From: Candidatus Sifarchaeum marinoarchaea
GTDB taxonomy: Archaea; Asgardarchaeota; Sifarchaeia; Borrarchaeales; Borrarchaeaceae
DNA length: 26,116 bases
Reading direction: 5' to 3'
NCBI GenBank assembly: GCA_016294985.1
Contig: JAECRW010000005.1
Coordinates: 1 to 26,116 of the forward strand
In this document: one piece after another, positions 15,947 to 25,006 of the stretch
Layout: each line of letters opens with the position of its first letter
How positions within the stretch are numbered: position 1 is the first letter of the stretch
The notes under the pieces: generated by a model
What the model saw: the letters and a program-made list of their open reading frames with translations, nothing else
Told to the model about the DNA's origin: nothing
Databases searched by the model: none
Translations under genes and position numbers: made by a program

Positions 15947-17071
15947 CTAACCCATTTGAGGGTTATCAATCAAAGTGCCATGGCGCACTACAACAACTTT
16001 CCTGTTGTTTGAAAGTGATCTCTTGGCTTCTTTTGTATGAACAATCAATCGATTTGACATTGAGGTTATAATCTTCAAGAGAAATACTCGCAGAAATGTA
16101 CCTGCAACTCTTGAAACAAGATTCTTCCACTTTTTTCGCCATAAATAATGTGGATTATATACAGTGTGTAAAGTTGTTACTATTTTCGTATCGAATAACC
16201 TTGATAGTAAATAGAAAAGCAAAATAGATGAGCCTACCTGAAAAAAAGGGAAACATTTGAACAGACCGTATTCAAACTGTATATGCACAATGTGCGGACG
16301 ATATTTTTCTGCAGTTTTTAATACAGTAATGCCAAGTTTCCAGTCTTTGAATATTTTAATTCTCAAAACTTCCTGCTCACGCTGAGCTAACGCATTTGCC
16401 AAAAATGAAGCATATTCGCCTATACCACACCGCTCCCCAAAAGTACTAACAATTGCGATTCGCATAGGACTTTGCATTTTCTTTAGTATATCCTGATATA
16501 TTTTAAGATGTTCATTAGAGATATTGGACCATGATGTTTTAGAAGCTAATTCTTTAGCACGAGATTCATAAAACTGTTTCAATTTTCGATCTTTCATTTT
16601 TAATATTGCGATTCTTAACGAATTGTTATCAAAAGGATCAACCAATAATGCGTTTCCTTTTAAAAGCTCTACAAATTCACCGATTTTTGAAGCAATAATA
16701 GGCTTTCCAAGGCCTAATGATAGATGAAGGATACCAGAGCCACTTTGGGTTACATCCAAGTAGGGTAAGATAACTACATCGCTGGATTCAATTATTTCAC
16801 GAAATTCTTCAATAGAAAAAAATTTTTCGATTATTTTCACATTTGAAGGGGCGATCTTTTTTATTTTAGCCAAATAAGCCTTATGAGCTCTTAACTCCCT
16901 TCTAACTGATCCTGCAACAATATATTCGACATCTTTAAGTCCATCAATTGCATTAAAAACTAAATGAATCCCTTTAAAAGGCGAGATGAAACCTGGTGTA
17001 ATGAGCGTTAGTTTTCTTTTGTTTCGAGCCTCAGTCAATTCATTTCCGTCCTCTGTATTTTCTGAAAGCAC
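15947..17071 (-). CDS. GT4-type protein with donor and acceptor halves in reversed order
   Basis: One continuous frame of 374 codons encodes the two halves of a GT4 enzyme in the wrong order. Residues 20-195 are a donor-side Rossmann half: LTLITPGFISPFKG (21-34), the strand EYIVAG, then DVVILPYLDVTQSGSG (98-113) and LGLGKPIIASKIGEF (119-133). Residues 203-370 are an acceptor-side half beginning with what looks like a native N-terminus, MRIAIVSTFGERCGIGEY, then HIVHIQFEYGLF, TTLHTVYNPHYLW and ending VVVVRHGTLIDN, normally the hinge that leads into the donor half. The start is GTG 17071, overlapping the upstream stop by 32 bases, with no clear ribosome site. A TTG codon at residue 12 preceded by GAGGAC is an alternative. 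It could be an active permuted enzyme, a fusion remnant of two tandem GT4 genes, or an assembly error. Confidence 0.8.
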   Translation of the reverse strand: MLSENTEDGNELTEARNKRKLTLITPGFISPFKGIHLVFNAIDGLKDVEYIVAGSVRRELRAHKAYLAKIKKIAPSNVKIIEKFFSIEEFREIIESSDVVILPYLDVTQSGSGILHLSLGLGKPIIASKIGEFVELLKGNALLVDPFDNNSLRIAILKMKDRKLKQFYESRAKELASKTSWSNISNEHLKIYQDILKKMQSPMRIAIVSTFGERCGIGEYASFLANALAQREQEVLRIKIFKDWKLGITVLKTAEKYRPHIVHIQFEYGLFKCFPFFQVGSSILLFYLLSRLFDTKIVTTLHTVYNPHYLWRKKWKNLVSRVAGTFLRVFLLKIITSMSNRLIVHTKEAKRSLSNNRKVVVVRHGTLIDNPQMG

Positions 17072-19193
17072 TCTGGTCTATTATCTCTCTAATTGCTTGT
17101 CGATAGGACCAAAAAATCACAAAGAAGACTATTAGAAGAGTAAATGAAGTAATTATTGATCCAATTATTTTAGGTGTACTAAGTTGATATTTAAGCGATA
17201 TAGTATGCGTTCCGCCCTTGTCAATATATAAACACATGAAAAAGGGTTCTGCAATCAAAATTTCACTTTCATTTCCGTCAACTAAGGCTTTCCAGCCAGG
17301 AAAGAAACTGAAACTGAAAAATACAAAAGATGGAGCAGAAGTATATATTCTTGCAAAAATGTCGCTTTCTTTGACATCTAAATTCAAAATTTGAGAGTTA
17401 AAATCGTCTGAACTGCCTATAGAGTCTACAGACGATTGAAGAGGGAGTTCTTTAGCGTTATTAAGCTTGTTTTCTTTAAGAAAAATCATTTTGGAAGGAT
17501 CATAGTTTGGATCGGTAATATGTTTGTAAAAAGACTCAATTTCATTATCCCCCGACAGAATTTCAGCATTCTGAGAAACAATGATTGGAGATGTATATTC
17601 ACTAAATTCGAGAACAGAAACATTGCCAAAAGTCTGTACTACTTCTAATTGTGATGATTTATGCAAGTATTGAGCATAACTAAGAGTATTATCCAAGGGC
17701 ACATATTTGACTCCTAAAAGTTTAAGAGGATTGAAAAGGCCCCTTTGAGGCGTATTTTCTAACGATTTTATTTCCTCTGTAAAAAGGGTGAGAAACTTTA
17801 AATAATCTTTATTCGCTGATTGCCTAAAATAGCCATATAAAACGGGGGCATCTCCTACAACAGAAGCAAAAACTACGTAACTTGGTCCGGAATTACCAAA
17901 CCTGAGGATTTTATAGGGACCAGGCTGTTGATTAAGCCATTCGTAGGTTTTCATCCAGTCGTCATCAATTAACCACTCTTGAGGTCTATTTTTAGAAACT
18001 AATGTTCCTGGCCACAAATCAATTATCATAATAACTATTAATAGAACTATTATTCGTTTCTTGAGGATAGGATTTGACATAAGATCTCTCAAATAGCCAG
18101 AAAGCGGTTTTTGAATGTTTTTAAGAGATGCAACTGTAATACCGGATAATACTGATGCCACAAAACAAACTAATAATAGGAAACGATAGGGAAACTCAAG
18201 GCTTGTAATAAGAGGAATTCTAGTATAGAATGGCAGTTCTGAACTAAGTACAAAAAAGAAAGAAAAAACCAGAGAGGCTGTATAAATGATGGAAGCACGA
18301 TTTCTACGAAGAATCACCGCTATGAAAGCGAGTATCAATATGGAATTCCCAACATATACTGGAAATGGCTGATTAACATGAATAAAATCTCTTGTTAGAA
18401 TTAAAGGTAAGGATAAAGGATATCCCAGCCAATGGGGATCAAGTATTCCTGTATTTGCTTCAGTGCCGTTGATAAAGTAAGGTACAATAAAGAAGGAAGA
18501 ACTGCCTAACGCTACGCCTATAGAAATTAAACCTACACTTCCTATAAATGTAAAATTCTTAAGGTTGAATCTTATAGCACATGACACAATAAGATAAAAC
18601 AATACTAACAAAGAAGCCATATATCCAGCTCCTTGATGAGAAAGTAAAACTCCAGCCCAGCAAAGTCCTGCAAACACTGCAAACACTTGTTTTTCTTTTT
18701 TGATGGCCAATTCGAGAAATAGAAATAGGAGTGGAATAAAAAGTAGCACTAAACTGCTGGCAAGATGTCCGTATTTAGTCAATAAAGGAAATCTATAGTA
18801 AGTAAGGGTATATGCTATCCCTCCTACTATGCTTCCAGACTTATCTTGTGTTACAACGTAAATTAGGCCATACATAGCCAACGAAGACATTATACTTGCA
18901 AGGTATATTGCCAATTTTGAACCAATCATCCAATTTGAACTCAAGGAAAGTACAGCGGCAAATACATAGAAAAGAGGTCCATAAAATTCCAAAAAAGGAT
19001 ATCCTGAATACCAATAGGGGCACCAAAGAGGATAAAAATTCCCTTTAAGCCAAGACTCTCTCAAGTACCATACTTTAAAACTGTGAGAAATACCGTCTGC
19101 ATGAATATATCCCGGGCCTAAAAACGTGAGATTGGCTAATATTGCGATGAGAAAAATAAAACTTAGTGCATATCTATGAGAGGAGGTTATCAC
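17040..19193 (-). CDS. PTPS-related/YfhO-like GT-C membrane protein
   Basis: A 717-residue polytopic protein. IHADGISHSFKVWYL (30-44) followed by GNFYPLWCPYWYSGYPFLEF (51-70) matches the first extracytoplasmic loop of the '6-pyruvoyl-tetrahydropterin synthase-related' membrane family, which has a GT-C-like architecture. The Asp at 33 is the expected metal or catalytic residue. About 12 hydrophobic segments run to residue 392. A large extracytoplasmic domain (about 400-670) ends with FFPGWKALVDGNESEI (630-645) and GGTHTISLKY, the GW..DG pattern of YfhO-type proteins, then a last helix (675-695). The GTG at 19193 is the only standard start, but it lacks a spaced ribosome site and the frame continues open upstream (see the 19194-19403 entry). 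It probably glycosylates on the outer face using a lipid-phosphate donor. Confidence 0.82.
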   Translation of the reverse strand: MITSSHRYALSFIFLIAILANLTFLGPGYIHADGISHSFKVWYLRESWLKGNFYPLWCPYWYSGYPFLEFYGPLFYVFAAVLSLSSNWMIGSKLAIYLASIMSSLAMYGLIYVVTQDKSGSIVGGIAYTLTYYRFPLLTKYGHLASSLVLLFIPLLFLFLELAIKKEKQVFAVFAGLCWAGVLLSHQGAGYMASLLVLFYLIVSCAIRFNLKNFTFIGSVGLISIGVALGSSSFFIVPYFINGTEANTGILDPHWLGYPLSLPLILTRDFIHVNQPFPVYVGNSILILAFIAVILRRNRASIIYTASLVFSFFFVLSSELPFYTRIPLITSLEFPYRFLLLVCFVASVLSGITVASLKNIQKPLSGYLRDLMSNPILKKRIIVLLIVIMIIDLWPGTLVSKNRPQEWLIDDDWMKTYEWLNQQPGPYKILRFGNSGPSYVVFASVVGDAPVLYGYFRQSANKDYLKFLTLFTEEIKSLENTPQRGLFNPLKLLGVKYVPLDNTLSYAQYLHKSSQLEVVQTFGNVSVLEFSEYTSPIIVSQNAEILSGDNEIESFYKHITDPNYDPSKMIFLKENKLNNAKELPLQSSVDSIGSSDDFNSQILNLDVKESDIFARIYTSAPSFVFFSFSFFPGWKALVDGNESEILIAEPFFMCLYIDKGGTHTISLKYQLSTPKIIGSIITSFTLLIVFFVIFWSYRQAIREIIDQSAFRKYRGRK

Positions 19194-19403
19194 TCCAAAA
19201 AGATTCGTAATGTCTTGCCATAATATTTCTGAGATTAATAAGATAATGAAACCTAAGCAAATTAAGACAATACACCATACTACAGAAAAAGGAAGAAGTT
19301 CGTATCTCCAAAGAAACAGTAGAAAATGTGAAAAGCTTAGGACACCTATTCCTAAAAGAGAACTTCGCGTCAGTTTGAACTCCAGCCTTAATTCTTTATG
19401 AAC
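19194..19403 (-). other. In-frame hydrophobic extension upstream of the YfhO-like gene, no standard start codon
   Basis: Upstream of GTG 19193 the same frame stays open for 70 codons to a TAA at 19404-19406. It translates to a basic stretch (HKELRLELKFTLRSS region) and two hydrophobic segments, LLGIGVLSFSHFLLFLW and SVVWCIVLICLGFIILLI. No ATG, GTG or TTG is in frame. A CTG at 19373 is preceded at six bases by GGAG and would add 60 residues. It overlaps or abuts the end of the methyltransferase gene (stop at 19388). It may be a real N-terminal extension with a non-standard start, or a decayed leader left by a frameshift. Confidence 0.5.
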
Positions 19404-20203
19404 TTAAATATGTGAAAACCGCTAAATTGTCGAGGTAGTCGAAGATTTACAAGGATTCGTCCCAATTTCAATTCCAATGTTATAATAATTTTTGCTAATT
19501 GTATTGCCAAACTATGCCAGTTCTTTTCGATGCGTCTTATTAATTTTCTCTCAATGAATCGCCATATTACACCAATTCGATAATGCTTTTGCTTCATCCA
19601 TCCCTCTCTTCTTAAAAGAGTAATCAATTGTGAAGTCTCTATGACATGCAGATGGCCCGATTTGGTAAACTCGTAATCTATTCCAGAAATACCAGCATCC
19701 GGAATGGACGGTATGATTTGCTTCTTAGATATTCGAGAAAGTTCCTTAATTGCAGAAATATATTCGGGAAGATGTTCAAGCACTTCAGTACAGACAGAGA
19801 CATCAATTGAGTTGTCCTTCAAAGGCAGGTGGCATGCGTCACATAAACAGAAATCAATTGGAACCGAAGAATAGATTTTTCTAAATAATTCTTTGTTGCA
19901 CTTTAGAATAACAAGATTAATGTCAAGTCCTAATACAGTTGAATAATTTGACAGTAATCCCAAATGATGCCAGATTACAGGCCCTCTTCCGCATCCTACG
20001 TCCACAAAAGATGTATTTTTGTTATATGGGTCAGTTAGGAGCGATTTTATACATAGAAACCGCTCAGTATGATCAAAAATTCTTACATAATTCCATAAAC
20101 CATCAAGTGTTTCTTTTTCATATTCTTGAATTGACTTTTTCGTCAAATAACTGAGTTTGTCTTCATAAAATTCTTTAGCTCTCCTTGCTACTTCATGGAG
20201 CAC
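19388..20203 (-). CDS. Class I SAM-dependent methyltransferase
   Basis: A 271-residue protein with a Rossmann methyltransferase core. FVDVGCGRGPVIWHHLGLL (residues 66-84) is motif I (SAM-binding glycine loop), VLGLDINLVIL supplies the acidic ribose-binding residue, CDACHLPLKDNSIDVSVCTE covers the next strand, and VLEHLPEY is the post-motif region of the Methyltransf_11 type. The C-terminal 70 residues are basic and partly hydrophobic, suggesting peripheral membrane contact. The start is GTG 20203 with GGAGG eight bases upstream; an ATG four bases earlier would stop after four codons. It lies 26 bases after the GT39-like gene in the same minus-strand run. O-methylation of a sugar of the glycan is the likely role, inferred from context. 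Confidence 0.88.
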   Translation of the reverse strand: MLHEVARRAKEFYEDKLSYLTKKSIQEYEKETLDGLWNYVRIFDHTERFLCIKSLLTDPYNKNTSFVDVGCGRGPVIWHHLGLLSNYSTVLGLDINLVILKCNKELFRKIYSSVPIDFCLCDACHLPLKDNSIDVSVCTEVLEHLPEYISAIKELSRISKKQIIPSIPDAGISGIDYEFTKSGHLHVIETSQLITLLRREGWMKQKHYRIGVIWRFIERKLIRRIEKNWHSLAIQLAKIIITLELKLGRILVNLRLPRQFSGFHIFKFIKN

Positions 20204-20229
20204 TCATTTTTCCTCCAGAGTTTTCCAAA

Positions 20230-22005
20230 TTAACCAAGTGATGTAATAACAGAGTATTCGGACCATTTTATTTCGTAAATGATTACTTTGGGCGATTCCA
20301 CAAGATATATCACATCTAAATAAGAAGGCGCTATGGTTGGATCAGAAATAAAAAAGAGAAGGCGATCAGAGTATCCAAACGGACCAAAAACGACATGAGT
20401 GATGTTCTTTCTATGCATTTCTTTCATTAGTTCAGTGACATATACTTGTTCTCCAAAGTTTTTGTAATACTCATCGTATAGTCGTGGATGTGGCGCGATG
20501 CATTTTCTATGCGAATAATACTCAAAATCGAAGTTCTTAAAGACCATCACTCTGGCTTGTTGATCATTATTTTCTTTGAACCAAAGGGCCGCAGTAATGT
20601 ATTCCCGCCATAATGGAGATGTGACAACCATTTCATCAAAGGATAAATAATATTCATTTGCTAAGCCATCTGCTACCATGTTTGGCGTTAAAATAATAAT
20701 GAAAAAGGATACTGTTACTATTTGCATGGATGAGAAGGGAACTTTGGAAAAATGCTTCATAAGAGGCACTTGCCTAGATAAGAGAGGCATGACGATAAGA
20801 GAAAAGAAATTATCTTTAAGTTTGAGAACTCCAATAATCAAAAAAGTGGATAATAATGGTGCTATGGGGAACATATATCGCTCAGATTGGAAAATAATGC
20901 CACATAGGAATAGAATTAGAAGCCCAGATGAAATTATAGAGATGATCGTAAGTAGTTTGTTCATTTCATGTGCCTTTACTAGTCCGATGAGCAATATTGG
21001 AAATGTGATTATTGAGATAATAATTGCAAGGTAACTCACTCCATAAGGATTAATCAAATGGAAGCCTAAGGCTATTCCAGGGATTTGAACAAGATAAAAG
21101 ATTAATCGCGAAAGGAATGCATTGCCCACTGTAAAATTCAAGTAAAGGAATAATATTATTGCATAAATAAGAGTGGCAAAGATTACGAATAAATCAAGAT
21201 GGATGGATCGGAAATTAATTTTCTTGTAAATCAACACTAATGCCCCGCATAAACCAACACCTAGAAACACAAAAGGCCATAGTTTCGAAATAAAGGAGAT
21301 GTCTACAAAGTTCACGGTAGTATCAAGGACGCCATAATGAACATAATTCCAAAGAAACCAAGGCGTTAACATAACTACCAGACCGGAAGAAAACATCATC
21401 CCATTCTTAAATCTCTGTAAAAATAATGGGCCGCGAACTATGAAATATGAAATAATCGCTAAGAGAATAAGATAGATACCCACTTGTCGAACCAGATAAG
21501 AAAGTCCACAAAGAATGCCTGCAAGGACTGATAATTTTGTATTATTTTTTAAGGCGATTAACATTTCAAAATTTCTAAAAATAAAATAAAGGGCAAGAAA
21601 TGAAAGAAATGTAAAGGGTATATCTGTCATAATCCAATAGGAAAGGTCAAATATCTTATGATGAAAAGTCAAAAAAACTGCAGTAAACATACCAACTGTA
21701 TTTCCACCAAGTTTCTTACCGAAAGAATAACCGACAAATACAAGAAAACTTGCGAAAAGTATTGTTAGTAGGCGAATGAATACAGGATTCTGATTACCTA
21801 GTAATGAAACGATGAATGTTAATAAGAAGATATAACCAGGTTTTGCACCAATAAAATCTTTTGCCAATACTGAAGAGATTTCAATTAGGTGCAAAGCTTC
21901 ATCCATTCCATACACCCATTTTCGAGTGGGAATAAGCCTAATAAAAACAGAAATGCAAAACAGTACCAATAATCTGAATGTGTTAGATTGCCAGAGTTTA
22001 ACCAT
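20230..22005 (-). CDS. GT39/ArnT-like (PMT_2) membrane glycosyltransferase
   Basis: A 591-residue GT-C protein. The first loop carries VYGMDEALHL (31-40), where the Asp-Glu pair is the hallmark catalytic or metal site of the PMT_2/ArnT group, and YWIMTDIPFTFLSFLALYFI (123-142) matches the second conserved loop and helix. About 11-12 hydrophobic segments extend to about residue 440. The last 130 residues form a soluble extracytoplasmic domain (FDFEYYSHRK, VVFGPFGYSD). By family knowledge such enzymes use polyprenyl-phosphate sugars on the outer membrane face. GAGGTAG lies just before the ATG. It is the first gene of the five-gene minus-strand run and is divergent from the GT-C gene at 22055, leaving only 49 bases for both promoters. 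Confidence 0.88.
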   Translation of the reverse strand: MVKLWQSNTFRLLVLFCISVFIRLIPTRKWVYGMDEALHLIEISSVLAKDFIGAKPGYIFLLTFIVSLLGNQNPVFIRLLTILFASFLVFVGYSFGKKLGGNTVGMFTAVFLTFHHKIFDLSYWIMTDIPFTFLSFLALYFIFRNFEMLIALKNNTKLSVLAGILCGLSYLVRQVGIYLILLAIISYFIVRGPLFLQRFKNGMMFSSGLVVMLTPWFLWNYVHYGVLDTTVNFVDISFISKLWPFVFLGVGLCGALVLIYKKINFRSIHLDLFVIFATLIYAIILFLYLNFTVGNAFLSRLIFYLVQIPGIALGFHLINPYGVSYLAIIISIITFPILLIGLVKAHEMNKLLTIISIISSGLLILFLCGIIFQSERYMFPIAPLLSTFLIIGVLKLKDNFFSLIVMPLLSRQVPLMKHFSKVPFSSMQIVTVSFFIIILTPNMVADGLANEYYLSFDEMVVTSPLWREYITAALWFKENNDQQARVMVFKNFDFEYYSHRKCIAPHPRLYDEYYKNFGEQVYVTELMKEMHRKNITHVVFGPFGYSDRLLFFISDPTIAPSYLDVIYLVESPKVIIYEIKWSEYSVITSLG

Positions 22006-22054
22006 GAAACTACCTCTATGCCCAAAATAGAAAGAACAAAGTCATAAGAAATTT

Positions 22055-23428
22055 ATGGTGTTATCCAGAGTGAGAATCTTCTCAATTCGTAGTAAATTGA
22101 AAGATATTGTAAATTCTGTTTTAAATTTAGTCTGGTATAACAAAACAAGATTTAAATTATTTCTTCTTGCGCTTATAGTTTATTCTGTTTCAATTGCACA
22201 TTATTATGCCCCTGATGAATCTAGTTATTGGTTACTGACTGTATCAATTACTGATTATCACAGTCTGTACATAGATCAAGCTATGATAACTTACACACCT
22301 TGGAAACTAGATTCTAAAATGGGCGTTGGTTATTACGATGGACATTATTACTCCACGTTGCCACCAGGTTTATCGTTTATAGCGATACCCTTCTTCTTGA
22401 TTGGAAAAGGCATTTGGAATGTCCTAGTTTTTTTCGGAATAAGCATGTCGTACATTACAATAACATTTATCCCAATGGCTATGCTAAATTCAATTTCTGC
22501 AGCTTTTACTATTACCTTGTTTCACAAGCTCTTAAATGAACTAGAGTTCAGCGATAATTCAGCCCTTTTGACATCAATAACTCTTGCATTTGGCACAATC
22601 TCCTGGGTATATGCAAAAACGTTCTACGCTCAATCCTTGTCAATGTTATTAAATTTTTTTGGCTTATATCTAGTTATTTTAGCTACAAAATATAAAAAAA
22701 TAAACAGATTTTTTTTGGCAGGAATTGTAGTCGGTATAGCTACAACTGTAAGAGTCTCAAATATTTTCTTAGTTATACCTGTTGTGATATATCTAGCTTT
22801 AAAATCTCAAAGGATAAATGCGTTCATTTTTTTCATTTTTGGAACATTACCTGCTGTCTCTTTACTCCTCCTCTATAATTACTTATGTTTTGATAATCCA
22901 TTCATTACAGGATATTACTATGATCTAATTTATGATTATACATCTATATCATCCACTTTCTCTACAAATCCCTTGTTCGGTATTTATGGCCTTCTTTTTA
23001 GTCCTGGAAGGGGGCTATTCGTATATTCCCCCGTTTTAGTTTTATCAATTCCTGGATTTTACTATTTTTTAAAAACAGATAAAGAAGAAGCAATCTTGTT
23101 TATCGCTTCATTTCTTGTAATTTTGTTGTTCTATTCATCATATACTTGGTGGCATGGTGGATTGTCTTTTGGCCCACGATTTTTAACGGACATTCTTCCA
23201 TCAATTGTGTTGCCATTAGGAAAAACGCTAGAAAAATTTTCATCTAACAAATATTTCTGGATACTCTTTTACCTACTTCTTGGATTTAGCATATTTACAC
23301 AGACTATTGGAGCACTTACATCACCTTTAGCCGATATTCAGGAATATGCGCTCCCTAGAAAAATAGATGATCTAACGCGAAATGGACCAGATATTCTCAT
23401 CTATAATCTGATTAAAACTACTAAATGA
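22055..23428 (+). CDS. GT-C family membrane glycosyltransferase
   Basis: A 457-residue polytopic protein with about ten hydrophobic segments after a basic N-terminus. HYYAPDESSYWL (49-60) is the acidic first-loop motif of GT-C enzymes. YYDGHYYSTLPPGLSFIAIP (93-112) and the late WWHGGLSFGPRFL match a recognisable group of GT39-like proteins that carry 'YSxxPPG' and 'GGxSxGPRxL' motifs. The ribosome site before ATG 22055 is weak, so the transcript could have a very short leader or none. It is a lone plus-strand gene, divergent from the GT39-like gene and convergent with the 441-residue membrane gene. It is expected to transfer a sugar from a lipid-phosphate donor on the outer face; the acceptor is unknown. 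Confidence 0.82.
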   Translation: MVLSRVRIFSIRSKLKDIVNSVLNLVWYNKTRFKLFLLALIVYSVSIAHYYAPDESSYWLLTVSITDYHSLYIDQAMITYTPWKLDSKMGVGYYDGHYYSTLPPGLSFIAIPFFLIGKGIWNVLVFFGISMSYITITFIPMAMLNSISAAFTITLFHKLLNELEFSDNSALLTSITLAFGTISWVYAKTFYAQSLSMLLNFFGLYLVILATKYKKINRFFLAGIVVGIATTVRVSNIFLVIPVVIYLALKSQRINAFIFFIFGTLPAVSLLLLYNYLCFDNPFITGYYYDLIYDYTSISSTFSTNPLFGIYGLLFSPGRGLFVYSPVLVLSIPGFYYFLKTDKEEAILFIASFLVILLFYSSYTWWHGGLSFGPRFLTDILPSIVLPLGKTLEKFSSNKYFWILFYLLLGFSIFTQTIGALTSPLADIQEYALPRKIDDLTRNGPDILIYNLIKTTK

Positions 23429-23523
23429 AGGAAAAACCTATTTTTAGTCATAAATTCCGTAAAATCCGTTTTAGTATATAAACTGTTAATTAGGCAATTG
23501 AACGTTTCACTAATCATCCTTCG

Positions 23524-24849
23524 TTAATAAGCCACTTGAAGATGTGCAGCGAATGCAACAAAGCAAATTATCAGAAAAACTAAGAATAGAGTCTTATCTT
23601 CATGTTTTAGAGAGGGTGTGATTAGAAACATTAGCGCGAACCCTAAATATAGTGCCCAACGCTCTGGGCGAAAATATGGGAAAATATAGCCTAGAATAAC
23701 AAGGAGAGATGTTGCTATAACCCATACACTCCAATGTGATTTAGATATATTAGAATGGTTAAAGGCATAATAGATCAGGAATAGACCAATTGAAGTGATT
23801 ATTCTAACAGTAGGTATAATTATGGCATCCGTCCAAAGTGGATATAACGCGGGATGAAGATCAGAAGGACCAAGAAAAGTACCCGCTACAAGATATCTTT
23901 GAATTCTACCAATAGAAATAAAATAGACTAGATATGGATCACGTATTAGCCAAATGGGCAAAAATGAAAGTAATAATCCAACTGCTATAATTAAAGTAAA
24001 TTTCTTTAGACATTTTTCGTCTTTTGCTAGATAAAGCAATGAAATGAAAAAGAGGCTTGCTGTTACGATGTGAGTTGCCAAGGATAATGCAAAGAAAACG
24101 GCAGTTAGAATTCGTTTTCGTTCCCAAAAATATAGCGCCAACAAACCGAAAGTAATAGCAAATAGAGTTCTTAAAAGATCTGCTTCTATTTTGAGGATTA
24201 CAGATGAAAAAATATATATTAACGCCCCCGTTGTTGCTATGCCCTCATCAAAGCGTTGAAGTAACAGTTTATGGGTTATACTCAGGTTTATTAGACTAAA
24301 AATAATGGAAATAATTGAAATGAAATGAATCGGTAAACCAATGGCGACTATACTTGCCAAAAGAAAATATCCGAAGGGTTCTCCAATTAAATATTTGTCA
24401 AGACCTTGAGGATTGTTAAAAAAACTCCATATAATGATATTGAAATCCTGTACGATGAAATTAACAATTGAGAAATAATTAGGGAGGTCTGGACCAACCC
24501 ATTTATCTCCTCCTCTCCATAAGGCAAAAAAGGAGACGATTGCATGTAAAATTAGAAGTTGTTTTAATTGTATTATTTCTGGAAATTGAATTGCGGTTAT
24601 TCTGATTCCATATTTGTACAATATCGTATAAATTATCGGTGAAATTATCAGAATTGAAATGGATATTAGATAAACTGGTCCATGTATTCTATAGTACTCT
24701 GAAGGAATAATGACCAATCTACTAATAAAAAAAAGAAGCCCCTGTAGAAAAATGCCACATAGAAATACAATAATAATTATAGTAGCAATAATGAATACTT
24801 TCCTGTATTTCTGAAAGAGTTCATGCACGGTTTGGAGGATGTTATTCAT
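23524..24849 (-). CDS. Polytopic membrane protein, GT-C-like
   Basis: Start chosen at ATG 24849 (MNNILQTVHELFQKYRKVFI), preceded by GGAGTGGGTG with the GGTG six bases away. A TTG 18 bases upstream in frame lacks a ribosome site. The 441-residue protein has about twelve hydrophobic segments. KWVGPDLPNYFSIVNFI in the first large loop places an Asp where GT-C enzymes carry the catalytic acid, and GEPFGYFLLA, LATHIVTASLFF and YFRPERWALYLGFALM near the end resemble helix-loop motifs of archaeal GT-C proteins. I cannot assign a named family. It is separated by 95 bases from the convergent GT-C gene and is divergent from the GT4 gene at the right edge. Confidence 0.75.
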   Translation of the reverse strand: MNNILQTVHELFQKYRKVFIIATIIIIVFLCGIFLQGLLFFISRLVIIPSEYYRIHGPVYLISISILIISPIIYTILYKYGIRITAIQFPEIIQLKQLLILHAIVSFFALWRGGDKWVGPDLPNYFSIVNFIVQDFNIIIWSFFNNPQGLDKYLIGEPFGYFLLASIVAIGLPIHFISIISIIFSLINLSITHKLLLQRFDEGIATTGALIYIFSSVILKIEADLLRTLFAITFGLLALYFWERKRILTAVFFALSLATHIVTASLFFISLLYLAKDEKCLKKFTLIIAVGLLLSFLPIWLIRDPYLVYFISIGRIQRYLVAGTFLGPSDLHPALYPLWTDAIIIPTVRIITSIGLFLIYYAFNHSNISKSHWSVWVIATSLLVILGYIFPYFRPERWALYLGFALMFLITPSLKHEDKTLFLVFLIICFVAFAAHLQVAY

Positions 24850-24947
24850 CAAATACACCCACTCCAACTGGGATATCTAAAGTATTTTTAAAGATTTTTT
24901 AGGGAATTGAAGATATCAAGCAAATCTATAAAATCTATCTTTGTACT

Positions 24948-24956
24948 AATATAAAG
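24948..24956 (+). promoter_or_regulatory. TATA-like box upstream of the right-edge GT4 gene
   Basis: AATATAAAG lies about 50 bases before the ATG at 25007. A start of transcription about 22-25 bases downstream would leave a leader of around 27 bases containing the GGTG ribosome site. A second A/T box, TCTATAAAAT at 24925-24934, may serve either strand. This is an archaeal-type promoter guess from position and composition only. Confidence 0.4.
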
Positions 24957-25006
24957 CCTAGAAAAAAGGAGAGCGTACCGTTAGTTATGAAGTATTGGTG
25001 TATTAG

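Noticed and set aside
13616..24909. The 12-mer TTTAGGGAATTG present in two intergenic regions (13616-13627 and 24898-24909)
   Set aside because: In a 26-kb AT-rich window several chance 12-mer matches are expected, and the positions relative to genes differ.
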